Counted from the first letter of the stretch, positions 22,592-34,854 are shown. The stretch: DNA of 64,000 nt from Calliopum simillimum (GCA_951812925.1 OX638370.1:109134897-109198896); one strand, 5' to 3'. Translations and numbers: made by a program. The notes: generated by a model from the letters alone, not told the origin.

Positions 22592-23762
22592 CACAATTTT
22601 ATTTGGGTTGGAAACAAATTTCCATGGACAAAATTCCGAAGACGAAATTATTTAGCCAAAATTCCATTTTTACCATAATTTGATGAAAATGCAACGCGCA
22701 GATGTAATTTCATCAAAGTATGATATAATTGTCTTTTTTCTTAGCTCATAGAAATTTTATAGTTTCATCAGTTTTCTTGTTTGAATGAATTATCAAACGT
22801 GAGAAAAGAAAATTGTATGCATTCAAAATTGTACCCTATTTTGCGTTACTGTACTAAACCATAAAAAATCTGAAGTCTCTATTTCAATGAATCGAAACTT
22901 TTCCAAAGTGTACTGTGATTAATACAGGAATGCAAAATAAGTTTAACCTTTTGTAATAATATACTAAGTTTCTAGCAATTATAATGCAAATCAAATTTCA
23001 TAGATACTAGAAATCACATTCGAGTGAACTTCTAGTAGTCTGGAAATTTGTATAATTTGAATATTGACTATAATATATAATATTTTTAAGATAATTACGA
23101 GTTATATCGACATACTTACAAGTATCGTACTTATTTTTTAAGCATTATTAATTGTAAAAAAAAACAGTTGTGTAATATAGTTTTTTATGGCATTTTTCAA
23201 ATTATCAATTTTTTATATTTTGGAATTATATTCTTTGAAATTTTTTTCTGGTCATTTGTTCTTTAAGAATTTCGTCCGATTGGAATTTTATTTGTAAATG
23301 TGATGACATTAAAAGTGATTGCCTAAAGTAAGGATACACTTAAAGTAAAAAGACTATCTAAACTGATTTTTTGTGCTTTTTGTAAAAAGTAAGACATTTG
23401 TGGCAGTGTCTGTGAAAAATGTCCATATGAATGTAATTTAGATGTAAAACACATGATAAAGGGCTTTCCATAAACCCCGTGACGCTAAAATTCACTAAAA
23501 AAGTGAAGTGAAAAACAGAAAAAGGTCACAAAGCATGACACTTGCCCAGACGGACCTTTCCCTCGGAGCGTCATGAGGACTATGCCTCTTATAATAAAAA
23601 CTCAAGTATAACGAAAAATTTAAACATACATATGGACCATTTTCATGCACACTGTACATGATTATTAAGTTCATTTTAAACTCATTTGATATTTAAAATT
23701 ATAATTTAAAATGTAATATTTACATAAGACTCAATATAGAATTCAATACAATTCAACAGTGT
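22592..23762. other. 3' UTRs and space between the convergent NADK2 and Dbp45A genes
   Basis: No ORF of note. NADK2 (+) and Dbp45A (-) end tail to tail 1.17 kb apart. Sequence is AT-rich with no clear repeat; the short GC-richer part at 23,460-23,590 is unassigned. Confidence 0.5.
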
Positions 23763-26700
23763 TTATAATTTCTTTATTTTCCTTTTATTATTGGCTTTGC
23801 TTGTATTGACCGCAGGTAATGCTGTCTTCGTTTTTCTTTTGCTTATAACTTTGGATTTCCCACTCAATTTAAGAGTTTTTTTACCAGTCATAGTTGAACT
23901 TTGATTATCCGTTTTTTTATTAGTATTATATTTCTTCTTTTCGTAACGTTCACTCTCAATAGCTTTAAAACGTTCGTCCTGTATTAAAGCTGCTGGTTCC
24001 CTGGTTGCTTGTTCACGTTTGTATTCTTTGTGTTTGCGACGTGCTTCGCGCACTTTATCCTTCTGCTTTTTCAAAAAACTGAAAAGTAAATAAAGTTGGT
24101 ATAAATTTAGTGTTAAATCGTATAATACACGTAATAATAAATTTTGTATATACTTACAGCGCTTCCATTTGATCTGGGTCCTTGCCATCCAATATCCATT
24201 GCTTGCGTCTGTAGTTTTGTGTGCGCTCATCAAAGTCATTGTTGTCCAATTTTATTTCGGATTCACGACGTGTTACATTTACTTGCATAAAAATGCGTTC
24301 GACCATGCGTTCTAGTGTTAAAAATTTTTAATATTTTTACTAAATCAGTAAGGTTGTTTGTTTAATTCAACTACTTACGATCAATTGGATGTTCACTTAA
24401 TTTTGTATTTATGGCCGCTTCAATTTCACCCAACAATTCCAAATCGCGTGGAAAGCGAAATATAGAAATTGCCATACCTTTGCGCCCAGCACGCGCTGTA
24501 CGTCCTACACGATGTATATATTCTTTGGGTGTACGTGGCAAACGATGGTTTACCACCAATTGTACACTTGGTATATCCAAACCTCTCGCAGCCACATCTG
24601 TTGCTATAAGCGTAGTGATATGCTTAGACTTGAAGCGATTTAAAGCTGCAACGCGTTCCTTTTGGCGCATAAATCCGTGCAGACAAACATTTTCTATGCC
24701 GATACTGTTCAATGTCATGGAAAGCAGTTGACAGTACTTTTTGGTATTCGTAAAAATCATAACGTTAGAATTTTCATTTTCTTCCCGAAATTTGCGTACA
24801 GCTTCTATTAGCACCATATCACGATCATAGTCAGCACAGAGTAAATAGCGTTGGTCTAAAGTGTCTACAGTAGCTATTGCTGATTCCTCGGACCATTCAA
24901 AGGCCTGAAAAGAAATTAATAATAAAAAATTTTAACTATCGGTATAGTGCAGGCAAATTTGGCAAAAGTATATAATTTTGTTGAACAAGCACTGATTTTC
25001 GTCCGATATCGCTCATCTTGTTGGTGATTGAATTTAGAAAGAAAAAAACAACACTTAAAAAGATTTATGCTGTTTTTGAAAAAGGTCGAAAAATGTTTTT
25101 TTTTTTTAAAAAAAAGACCAAACAATTCAAAGCAAGAATAGCACAGGCACACAAAAAAAAAAGGTCATGTGCCAGAGGGGAGACCCCCCTACCTTAATGC
25201 ATTTTGGGGCGCTGAATCCGAATATGACAATAAAAAATCGTCCTGATAGCCCATTTTCTCGTTAGCACCCCCTACCGCCCCTCTTAGGGGTGAAATCCCA
25301 CTTGGTATAAACATTCGAAAATGTGTGCATATGTTTAGGTTTTTTGGGGCGCTATAATCAAATGAGACTATAGAAAATAATTTCAGTCACCCCTAGCACC
25401 CTCTTAAAACCGGCATGAGGGGTTTAAAGCTAATTTTATATGAAAATTTAAAATGTTAGTGTATTTCAAGGATCATGAAATCGCGCAACAAACAATTTTT
25501 GAAACACCTTAAGCCATTATATCTTGTTTTTATGGGTCTTTTTGAACCTTTTTCCAAAAACAGGGTTCCGATCACGCCTATTTGTAATAAATTATTTGAT
25601 GTAATCAACACGTCTGGTATCAAATATTGCTGTTGTACTGTTAAAGTGTATATACTTTGAATCTTTTAAAAGTAAGCGTGGCACTGTTCGATTACAACCG
25701 GCGTATGCTATTTATGTGGGGCATCTACCTACCAAATTTCATCGAAATACTTTGCAGTTTGTGGGGTATAACGTGCTCAGTTTTTAAGTGATTAATCGTT
25801 AAATAAAAATAGTAAAATAGCAAATCTGCTTATAAACAAGCAGAAGTATTATTATATTCCACGAAAAAATTATTACCACTAAACAAAGTTGAAGTCAGGT
25901 AAGAAAATTACTTTTGCAGTGGAAATATACACAAATACTTTTTGCGGCCAAGACAATTTCCACATTTCACCAGCTAAATGGTTGCAAAAGCGCCAATATT
26001 GTATACAAGCGCCGTCATGATAACGTCTATAGTTTTCTAAATAAAGCCACTGTACGAAGGTGCCCCGTGTACGAATCTACCTATCTTCCCCTACTTCATG
26101 TTTGTGTGGGACTTGACAATTTTACCCACTTCTGTTGAAATGTTTTTTATGATCAGAAGTATGATATCAATTTTTATTCTATTTTTTACAATGGTTCTGC
26201 TCATTTCTTGTATCTTCATGTTATTAATCCTTATAGTTACCTCTTTTGAGATTGGAAATAAACTTGACTCCTTTATAAAATCTTTCATCGTAGCCGAGAA
26301 GAACAAGTTTTGTCGCTCCTTCGGTAAACAACGCTCAATCACAGCCAGGCTCTCATCAAAATCGCCATTTAACATACGATCTGCCTCATCAACAACTAAA
26401 AATTTCAAATTATCAAATGAAAATGTATCACAACCAGTCAGATGATCGGCCAAACGTCCTGGCATTGCAACAACAACGTGTGGACGTTGCATCAGTTTTT
26501 GACTTTCTAGCATTTGATCAGTACCACCGGCAACAACGCAAACACGTACACCCATCGGTTGGCCAGCAACAAGAAACTGTTCGCATATCTATCCAAAATA
26601 AAAAAATAAGAGTAGCTCATAAAATTATCAATTTTAAGATAACACAACTGTGTATGACGGGTCTGAAAGGGTTAAGAACACTTACTTGATATGCTAGCTC

Positions 26701-27020
26701 ATGTGTTGGCGTCAGCACCAATGCAAAATGGTTTACGGGCTCCGCACTCAATTGTTCTAATATGGGCAGCGCAAATGCAAAAGTTTTGCCCGAACCAGTT
26801 TTAGCGGCACCAATACAATCCTTTCCTGCAAGTATTGCAGGAATGCATTGTTCTTGTATTGGCGTTGCAGCTTTGAGGCCTACATGGATATATGGGCCAA
26901 TTTAAAAAGTGTGTTGTTAAAATTTTAATAAATTTTGAACTTACCCAATTTTTGCAGTTGCTTACCAAGCCAAGGCTTTATACCTAATTGTGTAAAAGGA
27001 TTATTCTCTTTTTTTGACAT
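23763..27020 (-). CDS. Dbp45A: DEAD-box RNA helicase Dbp45A (DDX49 type), six exons
   Basis: ATP-dependent RNA helicase of the DDX49/Dbp8 group, which acts in nucleolar pre-rRNA processing. Exons are 27020-26945, 26879-26686, 26588-26241, 24904-24379, 24311-24158 and 24078-23763; phases agree, giving 537 residues. Visible motifs in order: 'ATPIQEQ' (Q motif, about 30-36), 'AAKTGSGKT' (motif I, 50-58), 'PTHELAYQ' (Ia), 'VVDEAD' (II, DEAD at 157-160), 'FFSAT' (III, 188-190), '[18 protein letters not shown]' (V) and '[13 protein letters not shown]' (VI). The C-terminus is Lys/Arg-rich, as in nucleolar helicases. The 1.3-kb intron 3 (24905-26240) holds AT-rich repeat-like DNA, and its right end reads through in frame for about 50 codons. 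Confidence 0.95.
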
Positions 27021-29001
27021 ATTTCTGACCAATAATCAACCAAATAAATTAATAATTTGTAAACAAAGCGCACATGTTTTTGTTATTAAACTCACCACGA
27101 TGGTATTGTGACTTGTGGTTGTGTTATTTAACCCATATCGTACCTTTGATGCGTTAACGAATCACGAATATTGCTTATGTTTGCCAATTTTTTTCGGTGT
27201 AATAGATTTACATACTCGAAGGTTTATGTTTTTGATATTTAAGATCAATCTATTAGCCTTTTTATAATTTTTTTTTTATACCACGCCCTATTTTAAAGGT
27301 TAAATGGGCGCCAAAGCGAAACCATATTTTTGGTACTTTTTTTGAAAATTAGTCAAAAATATTAAAATCTATCAAATATGGACAATACCCATGATTCAAT
27401 AACAATGGTTATGGCAAGGTGTCAAAATAAACACAAATGGAGCCCTGATCTTGCCTTGCTATCTGTCAAAAGACTAGAAAATTTTTACATGTTCGTAGTT
27501 TAAGAAAAAGCAGCATTTGTTATCGCTGCAACCAGGGTAATTCAACCATGGAGAATACCCACACAGAATGGATTAAAAAGAACTAAACTTATTTTCCGCA
27601 GCAATGTAAATCATTGCAGATTTCTTTGGTGAGTAATATAAAGCGTTGAATTAGGTGATGGGTTAAGAATCATTTTTCACTACGGTGGGAGAAAAACAAA
27701 CAGCAGCTGTGAAGTCTATAAGCGGCATAAAACCAGCAAGTTTTTTGTATGATAGTATAGGAAGTGGTTATTAATGGGTTAAAGCATCAATCTTAAAGTT
27801 CCAGTTTTATATATGGACATTTTTCGATAAGGCTCAAACTTATTTTCCGCCACTTTTTTTACTCAATTAACCTTTTAATTACAAAATTAAAAAAAAAAAA
27901 CTGCTGAAATTTTTGGTGCGATACGGATTAAGGGGTCGTTGTTTTTGTTTCAAAGTGATTTTGTATGGAATTGACTTTATGGCCTGTTTCCACCGAAGAT
28001 TTAAAAATGGGATTTATATCCTGTTTCCACCGGAGATTTAAAATGAGATTAAGCCTCAACTCACCTCATTCATCATGCACTAAACGTCAACTAAATCCGA
28101 AAATAGCCGTTAATCCTATTTTTAATCTCCGGTGGAAACAGGCTATAAAAATGGGATTTACGGCTATTATCAGATTTAGTTAACGTTTAATGGAAACAGG
28201 CTATAAGCCGCAACTCACCTCATTCCTCATGCATTAAAATAGCCGTAAATCATAAATCCTAAAGATTTAAAATGGGATTTACGGCTATTTTCAGATTAAG
28301 TTGACGTTTAATGCATGATGAATGAGGTGAGTTGCGGCTTAATCTCATTTTAAATCTCCGGTGAAAACACCATCTCTTGTACAAAGGGTGGGGCATCTCT
28401 AATTAAATTATACCAAAGAGTGTTAATTGTCTCATCTAAGTATGTGGGTTTAATAGTTTCAGAGATATGACATTTTTTTAAGGGCGTGGTACCGCACATT
28501 TTTCCCTTGGACATTATTTGTGCAGAAACTCTTATTACATATACCAAATCTCATCCATGACGTTAAATATTTTCACCGATATGATGATTTTTTTGGAAAC
28601 ACGGAAAAAATGAATTGTCCAAGAGGGGACCCTTGGGTGAAAAAATAATTTTTTTTAACTAAAATGTAAAAAGTCATGAAACGCGAACAAGTTTTTTTTA
28701 TTGCTACAGAATTGTTAACGAGTACTAGCTGCAATTTTCATTAGTAATACATTCATTATTATCATCATAGTCATATTTCGACCAAAACTAATTTTTACTC
28801 GTAATCTTCTTTTTTTTTACTAGTAAAAAATCCATGGAATTGTCATTAACCAAAATCATTTGTTTTTTATTGTAATAATTTGGAGTTTTTAAATAAAAAG
28901 AAAAAAATAAAGAAAAATAGCCAGAAAGAAAATTAACAAGAAATTCACGACATGTTAGGTATTATAACTTTTTAAGTATGAGTAAAAAAAAAAATAACAT
29001 T
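27021..29001. other. Intergenic space upstream of Dbp45A
   Basis: No gene seen. Apart from the palindromic element at 27977-28373, the stretch 28400-28640 resembles 9480-9640, a diverged repeat. The rest is AT-rich. Confidence 0.5.
27977..28373. mobile_element. Complex palindromic repeat
   Basis: 'cctgtttccaccggagattt' at about 28019 returns inverted near 28125 as 'aatctccggtggaaacagg' and again near 28350. Between these, 'gcaactcacctcattc' and 'catgcattaaacgtcaac' also recur in both orientations. At least two nested hairpins result, as if one palindromic MITE had inserted in or duplicated within another. Confidence 0.7.
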
Positions 29002-30861
29002 TTAAGCAAATCGATTGTTAAATGAGATACCACTCGTCCGTGGTATAATTTTGCAATTATTAATGCCAGAACCATCAGAACTTACAACTTCGCCTCCGGG
29101 ACATTTGTACATTAGTGGTTTATCCTGTGAATGAAAGAGGTAGGTTTTTAAACTGTAATACAATAAACAAATGTATAAAACTTTTACCTGTATTATATGG
29201 ATTTCTTTTTGTATCTTCATATCGTACATGGGTTTATGCATAGTCTGACCACCATTTTGTAAATATTCCAAAAATTTACTTGCCAACATTGGCATTTCTT
29301 TTTTGAATGTATTTGGATCATTAATTGCCAATAAGGCACCAAGGTTATCATTTGTTTTGTTGGTACTGGCAATGCCATCCAAAAGATTTTGGGCAGCAGG
29401 TTGCAGGTTGACTGGTGAAGTTGTTTGAGCAAATATTGATATATTTCTTGGATGATCATTGGAAGTATTAAGACGTTCAATTACAGCTTTTAAATTTTTA
29501 CTAAAAATAGGAAAAGAAATCTGAGATATCTTCGATTGACCAGTTAAATTCACAATTATATTTAAGGGTTTTTTGTCCTTATAAATCTAAATAAATTACA
29601 TTTACGATGGCTAGAAAAGCAATTGTTTAATCTGATTATTTTCACGAAAAGTTATTGGATGGTGTGGAATTGATGGCATTAAGTTTTATATATCGGTCTA
29701 ATAACCGAATGTACTGGAACATAATGTGTATGACATTACTTTTGTCTCGTTTTGGACTTGCCTCACTTTCAAATTTCAATTCAATTCAAAATAAACTACA
29801 CATCGTCAGCAGAAATCCAAAAAGACGTAAAAATATTCGAAATTTTTTGAAAGGCGCTGCAAAAAACGTCTTAAAACTCCAAATATTTTAGATTTCGCAG
29901 CCAGTTTTGGTAAGTATTGTCTAAAATAAAATCGGTATTAAACAATACTAGGCAAAACTGGATTTTAAAACTTAAATATTTGGAGTTTTAAGACGTTTTT
30001 TGCAATGCCTTTGGAAATGTTTTAAATGTAACGTCTTTTTGGATTTCAGCTGACTATATGTTACTTTCTTAAATGCAATTGAAAATTCCTAAGCTTCGAA
30101 ATATTACTGTTGGGGAAAGTTCAAATGTATAAGCTTACTTTAGTACTATCTTGTTGTCGTTCTTACGCTGTACTCTTCCAGATCCATTTCCATATGGTTG
30201 GTTATTACTTTGATTGGCCCATCTGTTTCTATGGTTGTTGTTGTTGTTGTTGTTACGGTTATTGTTGTTGTTACGGTAATTGTTGTTGTTACGGTTATTG
30301 TTGACCCAGTTTCTATTTCGGGGCCTTTGAATTCCTTCCTGCATCAAGTCGTGAGGTATTAGTGGAGGCATACCAGCAGGACGTTGAGTCATCACATTGG
30401 GTTTCATTAGGCGCCACTGTTGAGAATTTGAATTTGGTACTGGACTGCCAGAGATTTTATCGCGTAAGTCGAAATTAGATTTATAATGTAGATGCTGATT
30501 TTTCCCAGGTGTTTGCTCATTTTTCCCAGGTGTTTGCTGATTTTTCGAATCCATACATTCTTCCTGCATACAATCTAACTCTAAAAAATTTGTACTTGCA
30601 TTTGGGCCTTTCCAGACTCCTCTCGAATCCTCGTCATCGAATTCTTCATCGTCAATGTAATCATTTTGGTTGCGTCGTTCAGCCTTGAATTTGCTTTCGT
30701 TGTTGTTGCGTTTCGTGGCCACTTCTTTGTCCTTTATGAAATTTGCAATATATTCGTCTAAATATAAGGCTTGGTTTTTATTCATTCTTTTATTCTTAAA
30801 TTTTTGTGATTAATCTCTTACCCAGCGACATATCCATCACACTATCCGAGTCTTCAGCCAT
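29002..30861 (-). CDS. Putative mRNA-export adaptor with UAP56-binding-like motif
   Basis: Four exons: 30861-30822, 30757-30139, 29586-29188 and 29124-29002, about 390 residues. Splicing exon 1 to exon 2 rebuilds 'MDMSLDEYIANFIK' (residues 9-22). This closely resembles the UAP56-binding motif of the export adaptors UIF/FYTTD1 and ALY (pattern MDMSLDDIIK). The middle is acidic ('DDEEFDDEDS'), then Pro-rich, then a long Asn/Arg run (about 150-190), like an RNA-binding low-complexity tail. Exons 3 and 4 form a tidier region ending 'SGISFNNRFA', which recalls the C-terminal 'LNERF' motif of UIF. Odd: the strong donor after exon 2 is in phase 2, while exon 3 needs phase 0. Either a weak donor (for example GTACTA near 30147) or an unseen exon is used. 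Export function is inference. Confidence 0.6.
29804..30056. mobile_element. Palindromic MITE in intron 2 of the UAP56-motif gene
   Basis: Arms of about 110 bases: 'gtcagcagaaatccaaaaag' on the left returns as the inverse of 'ctttttggatttcagctgac' on the right. Both arms share 'aaaaaacgtcttaaaactcc' on the same hairpin strand. The fold would form in the pre-mRNA of either strand. Confidence 0.75.
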
Positions 30862-31589
30862 CTTTAAAAGATTTTGTCAAGTTTTAATTATAAATTATCA
30901 AGTAAAAATTTTTTAGATATTTTACGACGCGGCAATCACGTTTTTTTTTCAACGAATGAACGTTTACCGTTAAAAATTAAATAAAAAATCAAAGATTTTA
31001 ACGAAAGCTTGAAAGAGACAAAAGTTTTTAGCATCTCTTTTCCTCCTTCGCCTTTTTTCTTTTTTTCGTCCAATCTTTTCTCACCACACTGCTACTTGTT
31101 TCATTTCCGCAATTTTCAGGGACGAAATGAAAATGAAATGGAATCTGCAGTGTTGCCGCTTTTTTGAGAAAGTAACAGCTAAAAAGTTAAATTTTTTCAT
31201 AAAAAATTACATTTTGTAAACGCTTTATATGAAAGCTAATAAAATGCGTATTTTTTGAAGAGGAGAAAACTGACCGTAACTTTTCTGTCACAGTACAAAA
31301 GAGGAGAAATCTTACCGTAACTTTTCTGTCAAAGTACAAAAGAGGAGAAAACTTATTTTTTTTTAGTTGAAAATTTGTTGAAAACTAACTAACTCCAAAA
31401 AAAGCTGCTTGGTGCTCATAGCAATTCTGAAGACGAACTGAGTACACAAAAATGAAAAGACCAATTGTTCATGAGACCGGGGCTGAAATAAGGATAAGGA
31501 AGAGTGTTTTTTCAGTTTTCAGCCAACCTAAATCAACAATCAAAAAAAAAAAAAAAAGAGTATTCCAGGATGTTCCGCCGACGAAGACG

Positions 31590-31811
31590 GCATAATACGA
31601 TGAACGTCCATTTCAGTGCACGCAATGCGACAAAAGTTATCGCCAAGCAGTTAACCTGAAACGTTCAGTGTTTATTGAATGCAACTTCAATTTCTCTGCA
31701 TGCTCTGGCGAAATCCTTTGCATTAAAGGATTTTTGCACATGCGTTTGCATTCCGGTGGGAAGCCATATAGGTCCGCACATTGCGATAAGCGCTTTGCAC
31801 GCGGCGGCCAG
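31590..31811 (+). pseudogene. C2H2 zinc-finger relic
   Basis: Two broken fingers are readable in different frames: 'DERPFQCTQCDKSYRQAVNL' at the left, and a 'HMRLHSGGKPYRSAHCDKRF' remnant at the right, where a TGEKPY-type linker has become SGGKPY and one zinc Cys has become Ala. An in-frame stop precedes them, a frameshift separates them, and no flanking exons are evident. An A-run of about 16 bases lies upstream near 31541. Confidence 0.6.
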
Positions 31812-31861
31812 GTGAGTTTGTTTTGTTGATCCCGATGGGAATGGTATAGAATGTTTGCTTT

Positions 31862-32440
31862 GTTTTTATACCCTACACCCAGAGTATATTCACTTAGTCC
31901 TTCCGTTTGTAACGCAGAGAAGGAGGCGTGGCAGGTATAGAAAAGTATATATATTTTTGATCAGCGCCACCTCCTGAGTCGATATAGCATGTCCGTCTGT
32001 CTGGCTAGCTGGGTGCTGTGTGTTGAAATACACTTTTTGGGAAAACTGAGCAAGATAACTCAATGAAACTTGGTACACTGCCTTCGCCGTTAAAGATAGC
32101 TCGGGGGATTGAAAATGAGCAAAATCGATCAACGGACACGCCTACCGCCCATACAAAAAATATATTCAAAATGCAATTTTAGGAGTATTTTTCACGACAT
32201 CGCAACCAAAATGCGCATAGTACTAAGGATTGTAAGCGCAAGCTGTGAAAAAACTGAACGAATTCGGACAAGAGGGCGTGGTACCTCCCATATAAGCAAA
32301 AGCTTCAAAACGCTATACTGAAAGCGTTTTTAGAGATATTCGAACCAAATTCGACTCAAACACTAAGAATCATAAATAAAAGCTTTCAACAAAAATTGTG
32401 TGAAATCGGACAAGGGGGCATGGTACCTCCCATATAAGAA
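31862..32440 (+). repeat. Dispersed repeat family R, forward copy
   Basis: Starts near 'ataccctacacccagagtatattcac' and runs through several diverged units of about 100-125 bp, each with 'gtggtacctcccatataag'. Family members are at 51588-51790 (same orientation) and 60830-61345 (inverted). Confidence 0.7.
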
Positions 32441-33260
32441 AGCACAAATAAATTTCTTTTAACTTTTATAACATTAAATTAAACATTATTTCTGTTTTAT
32501 TCCACATCATTATTTAACAAAATTAACTAGCAAAACAACAACAATTTTACAGTTCTCCGTTCTGTTCTTATTGACAGAACTTGCTACCAATTTTGTCTCC
32601 GCTTTGTTCGTTTTGACAATTTGGCGCTACCTCTATAATTGTACCATGGTTTTTACTTGAAAAGGCCTTTTTACATTAACAATCTAGCCATCAATATGCC
32701 AATGATGCCAAGTTCACTTTTTTTCATCAATCTGAGAATGTATGCAGATTGATGAGAAAATGTTAATGTAAACACTCATCAATCTGTATTGACAATCTGA
32801 TTGCCGAAAAACAAAATTTTTTGACTTTTTGCTGTATTGATGACTTTATTGATGCGTAGGTTGACAGTGTAAACGCAATGAAATTTTTTTACGAACGTTC
32901 GAACAAACGAGTTGTTCGATCGATCGATCCTGCTTGTTTTAGGTTCGACACGCTGACGGAATACTCGAGTTGGTTCGAACAGCTCTTTGCACACCCTTAG
33001 AAATCGGACAAGGGGGCATGGTACCTCCCATATAAGAAAGCACAAATAAATTTCTTTTAACTTTTATAACATTAAATTAAACATTATTTCTGTTTTATTC
33101 CACATCATTATTTAACAAAATTAACTAGCAAAACAACAACAATTTTACAGTTCTCCGTTCTGTTCTTATTGACAGAACTTGCTACCAATTTTGTCTCCGC
33201 TTTGTTCGTTTTGACAATTTGGCGCTACCTCTATAATTGTACCATGGTTTTTACTTGAAA
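32402..33260. repeat. Identical 261-bp direct repeats
   Basis: Bases 32402-32662 and 33000-33260 are, as far as I can read, identical in all 261 positions and in the same orientation, 598 bp apart. The intervening 337 bp (32663-32999) are unlike them. The first copy is continuous with repeat family R on its left; the second begins abruptly. Confidence 0.85.
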
Positions 33261-34260
33261 GATATTTGCACGAAGAAAAAAACTTAACGAATCCGGTTAT
33301 AACCTCAAAACTAATTTCCGCTTAACAAAATTCTGCCATTTCTTTTTCAACGCGGTGAAGGTTGGATGTGTTGTAAGTTTCGTCTATTTAGTAGTCTTTT
33401 TTTTTTTATTTTGTATTAAGTTTTCAAAAATGTTGGTGTGGCAAAATTAAATACATTCAATTGATGCATATTGTTGTTGAGTGACAAACGTTTTGCCAGA
33501 TCAAATGTTGGAAGTTGAGTTTACAGTGGGTTCCATGTAATTACAAGGTGCTCCATAGACCAATGGAGCTACAATCAAAGAATATATGAAAATAAACATT
33601 TACGGATATTCTTCAAATGTAGAAAAGAATAACTGCAAAAAAAAAGATTGTAGAATATTACGTTTACTTCCTGTGCGAAGAATGTGCTTGGATTTTGGGA
33701 AATAGGGGGTAGGTGATAACGTGTCGACTGCAGTTCAATTCTAAATAATCTATTTTATCGACAGCGCTATAACTATATATTATCCAATTACTGTAATATA
33801 TAGAACTCTATGCTGCCAGAGAGAAGCAGAGACTATCGAAGACAGACTAATATAGCCTTGTATAAGCCTAGATGGTCTTGAGACCTCTGCAACAATGTGT
33901 TTTTTAAAAAAAGGCGAAAATTCAATGTGCAGGATAATAAAGCTTTGTTTAGATCAAAGGTTACGTTAACAGTTTTAAGAGTAGATCAATTTTTAATCCT
34001 TCAGGCATCAGAAAATATAAAAACTTCATTCACTAGGCGAAATAATTTACTAATTTTATAACACTTCTTTTTTCAGCTAATGGAAATTAATACTGCCAAT
34101 TCTGGACTATATATGTATCCAAAAACAATGGTAAGTTCTTAAGTTCTTGCTTTTAGGGATGATAGTAATACGAGTCACGTTCTACGGTTTTTAAGCGATA
34201 GTCAATGACACATTACGTAATATAAATAGTGCTTAGTATGCGCCTGATAAAAATATGTAA

Positions 34261-34410
34261 AGGGGATTCTTGAAAACGTGAAAAAGCCTCGAAAATTTGT
34301 AAAAGTGGTCAAAATCAATACGAAATTTGTAAAAGTGGTCAAAATCAATACGAAATTTGACAGTTTTACGAGGTTTTCGAGGCTTTTTCACGTTTTCAGG
34401 AATCTCCTCA
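34261..34410. repeat. Small palindrome with an internal 30-bp tandem duplication
   Basis: 'aaaacgtgaaaaagcctcg' returns inverted as 'cgaggctttttcacgtttt'. Between the arms, 'aaatttgtaaaagtggtcaa' and the following ten bases occur twice in tandem (about 34294-34353). Confidence 0.65.
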
Positions 34411-34419
34411 CACATGTAT

Positions 34420-34854
34420 GGGCGACTTCCTAAACGTCCGTTGCTTTGTGTTGAAACAGCATTTTCGTAAAAAAATGTCGCATAATTTTAGGAATTTTTT
34501 GAATTAAGAGCAAAGTTTACAAAAAGCATCAACATTATTACTGATGCGCTGATTGCTATGCATTGTCAACGATTTGTAGTTAGGCGTTCTGAAATGCAAG
34601 AATTATGCAGTAAAAAAATAAGCTCCTAAAATTATGCGACATTTTTTTTACGAAAATGCTGTTTCAACACGTCGTCGGCTGAGTATTATTTTGCCGTAAA
34701 CGCCACTTCGTTGAAAAAGCAAAAGCACATAACTGGGGTAGAGACGAGCACAAGTTATCTGGTTTTGGTTTTTCAACGAAGTGGCGTTTACGGCAAAATA
34801 ATACTCAGCCGACGACGTGTTGAGACAAAGCAACGGACGTTTAGGAAGTCGCCC
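34420..34854. mobile_element. MITE with nested palindromes, 435 bp
   Basis: The ends GGGCGACTTCCTAAACGTCC are inverted, match for about 30 bases and are flanked by TAT (34417-34419, 34855-34857). Inside are two further hairpins. One is built on 'cctaaaattatgcgac/gtcgcataattttagg'. The other is a near-perfect pair, 'ccgtaaacgccacttcgttg', whose arms continue into 'gccgacgacgtgttga'. A 3-bp AT target suggests a PIF/Harbinger-like origin. Confidence 0.75.

Noticed and set aside
24411..24731. 106-codon + strand ORF
   Set aside because: Antisense shadow of the helicase C-terminal domain exon of Dbp45A.
26417..26689. 90-codon + strand ORF
   Set aside because: Antisense to Dbp45A exon 3 and its flanking intron; no family resemblance.
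30110..30304. Cys/Gly/Tyr-rich 64-codon ORF on the + strand
   Set aside because: It is the antisense of the Asn codon run of the UAP56-motif gene; its 'CCYGYC' pattern comes only from that triplet repeat.
32663..32999. A miniature LTR retroelement with 261-bp repeats
   Set aside because: The repeats lack TG..CA ends, there is no primer site or polypurine tract, and the left copy is continuous with another repeat family.
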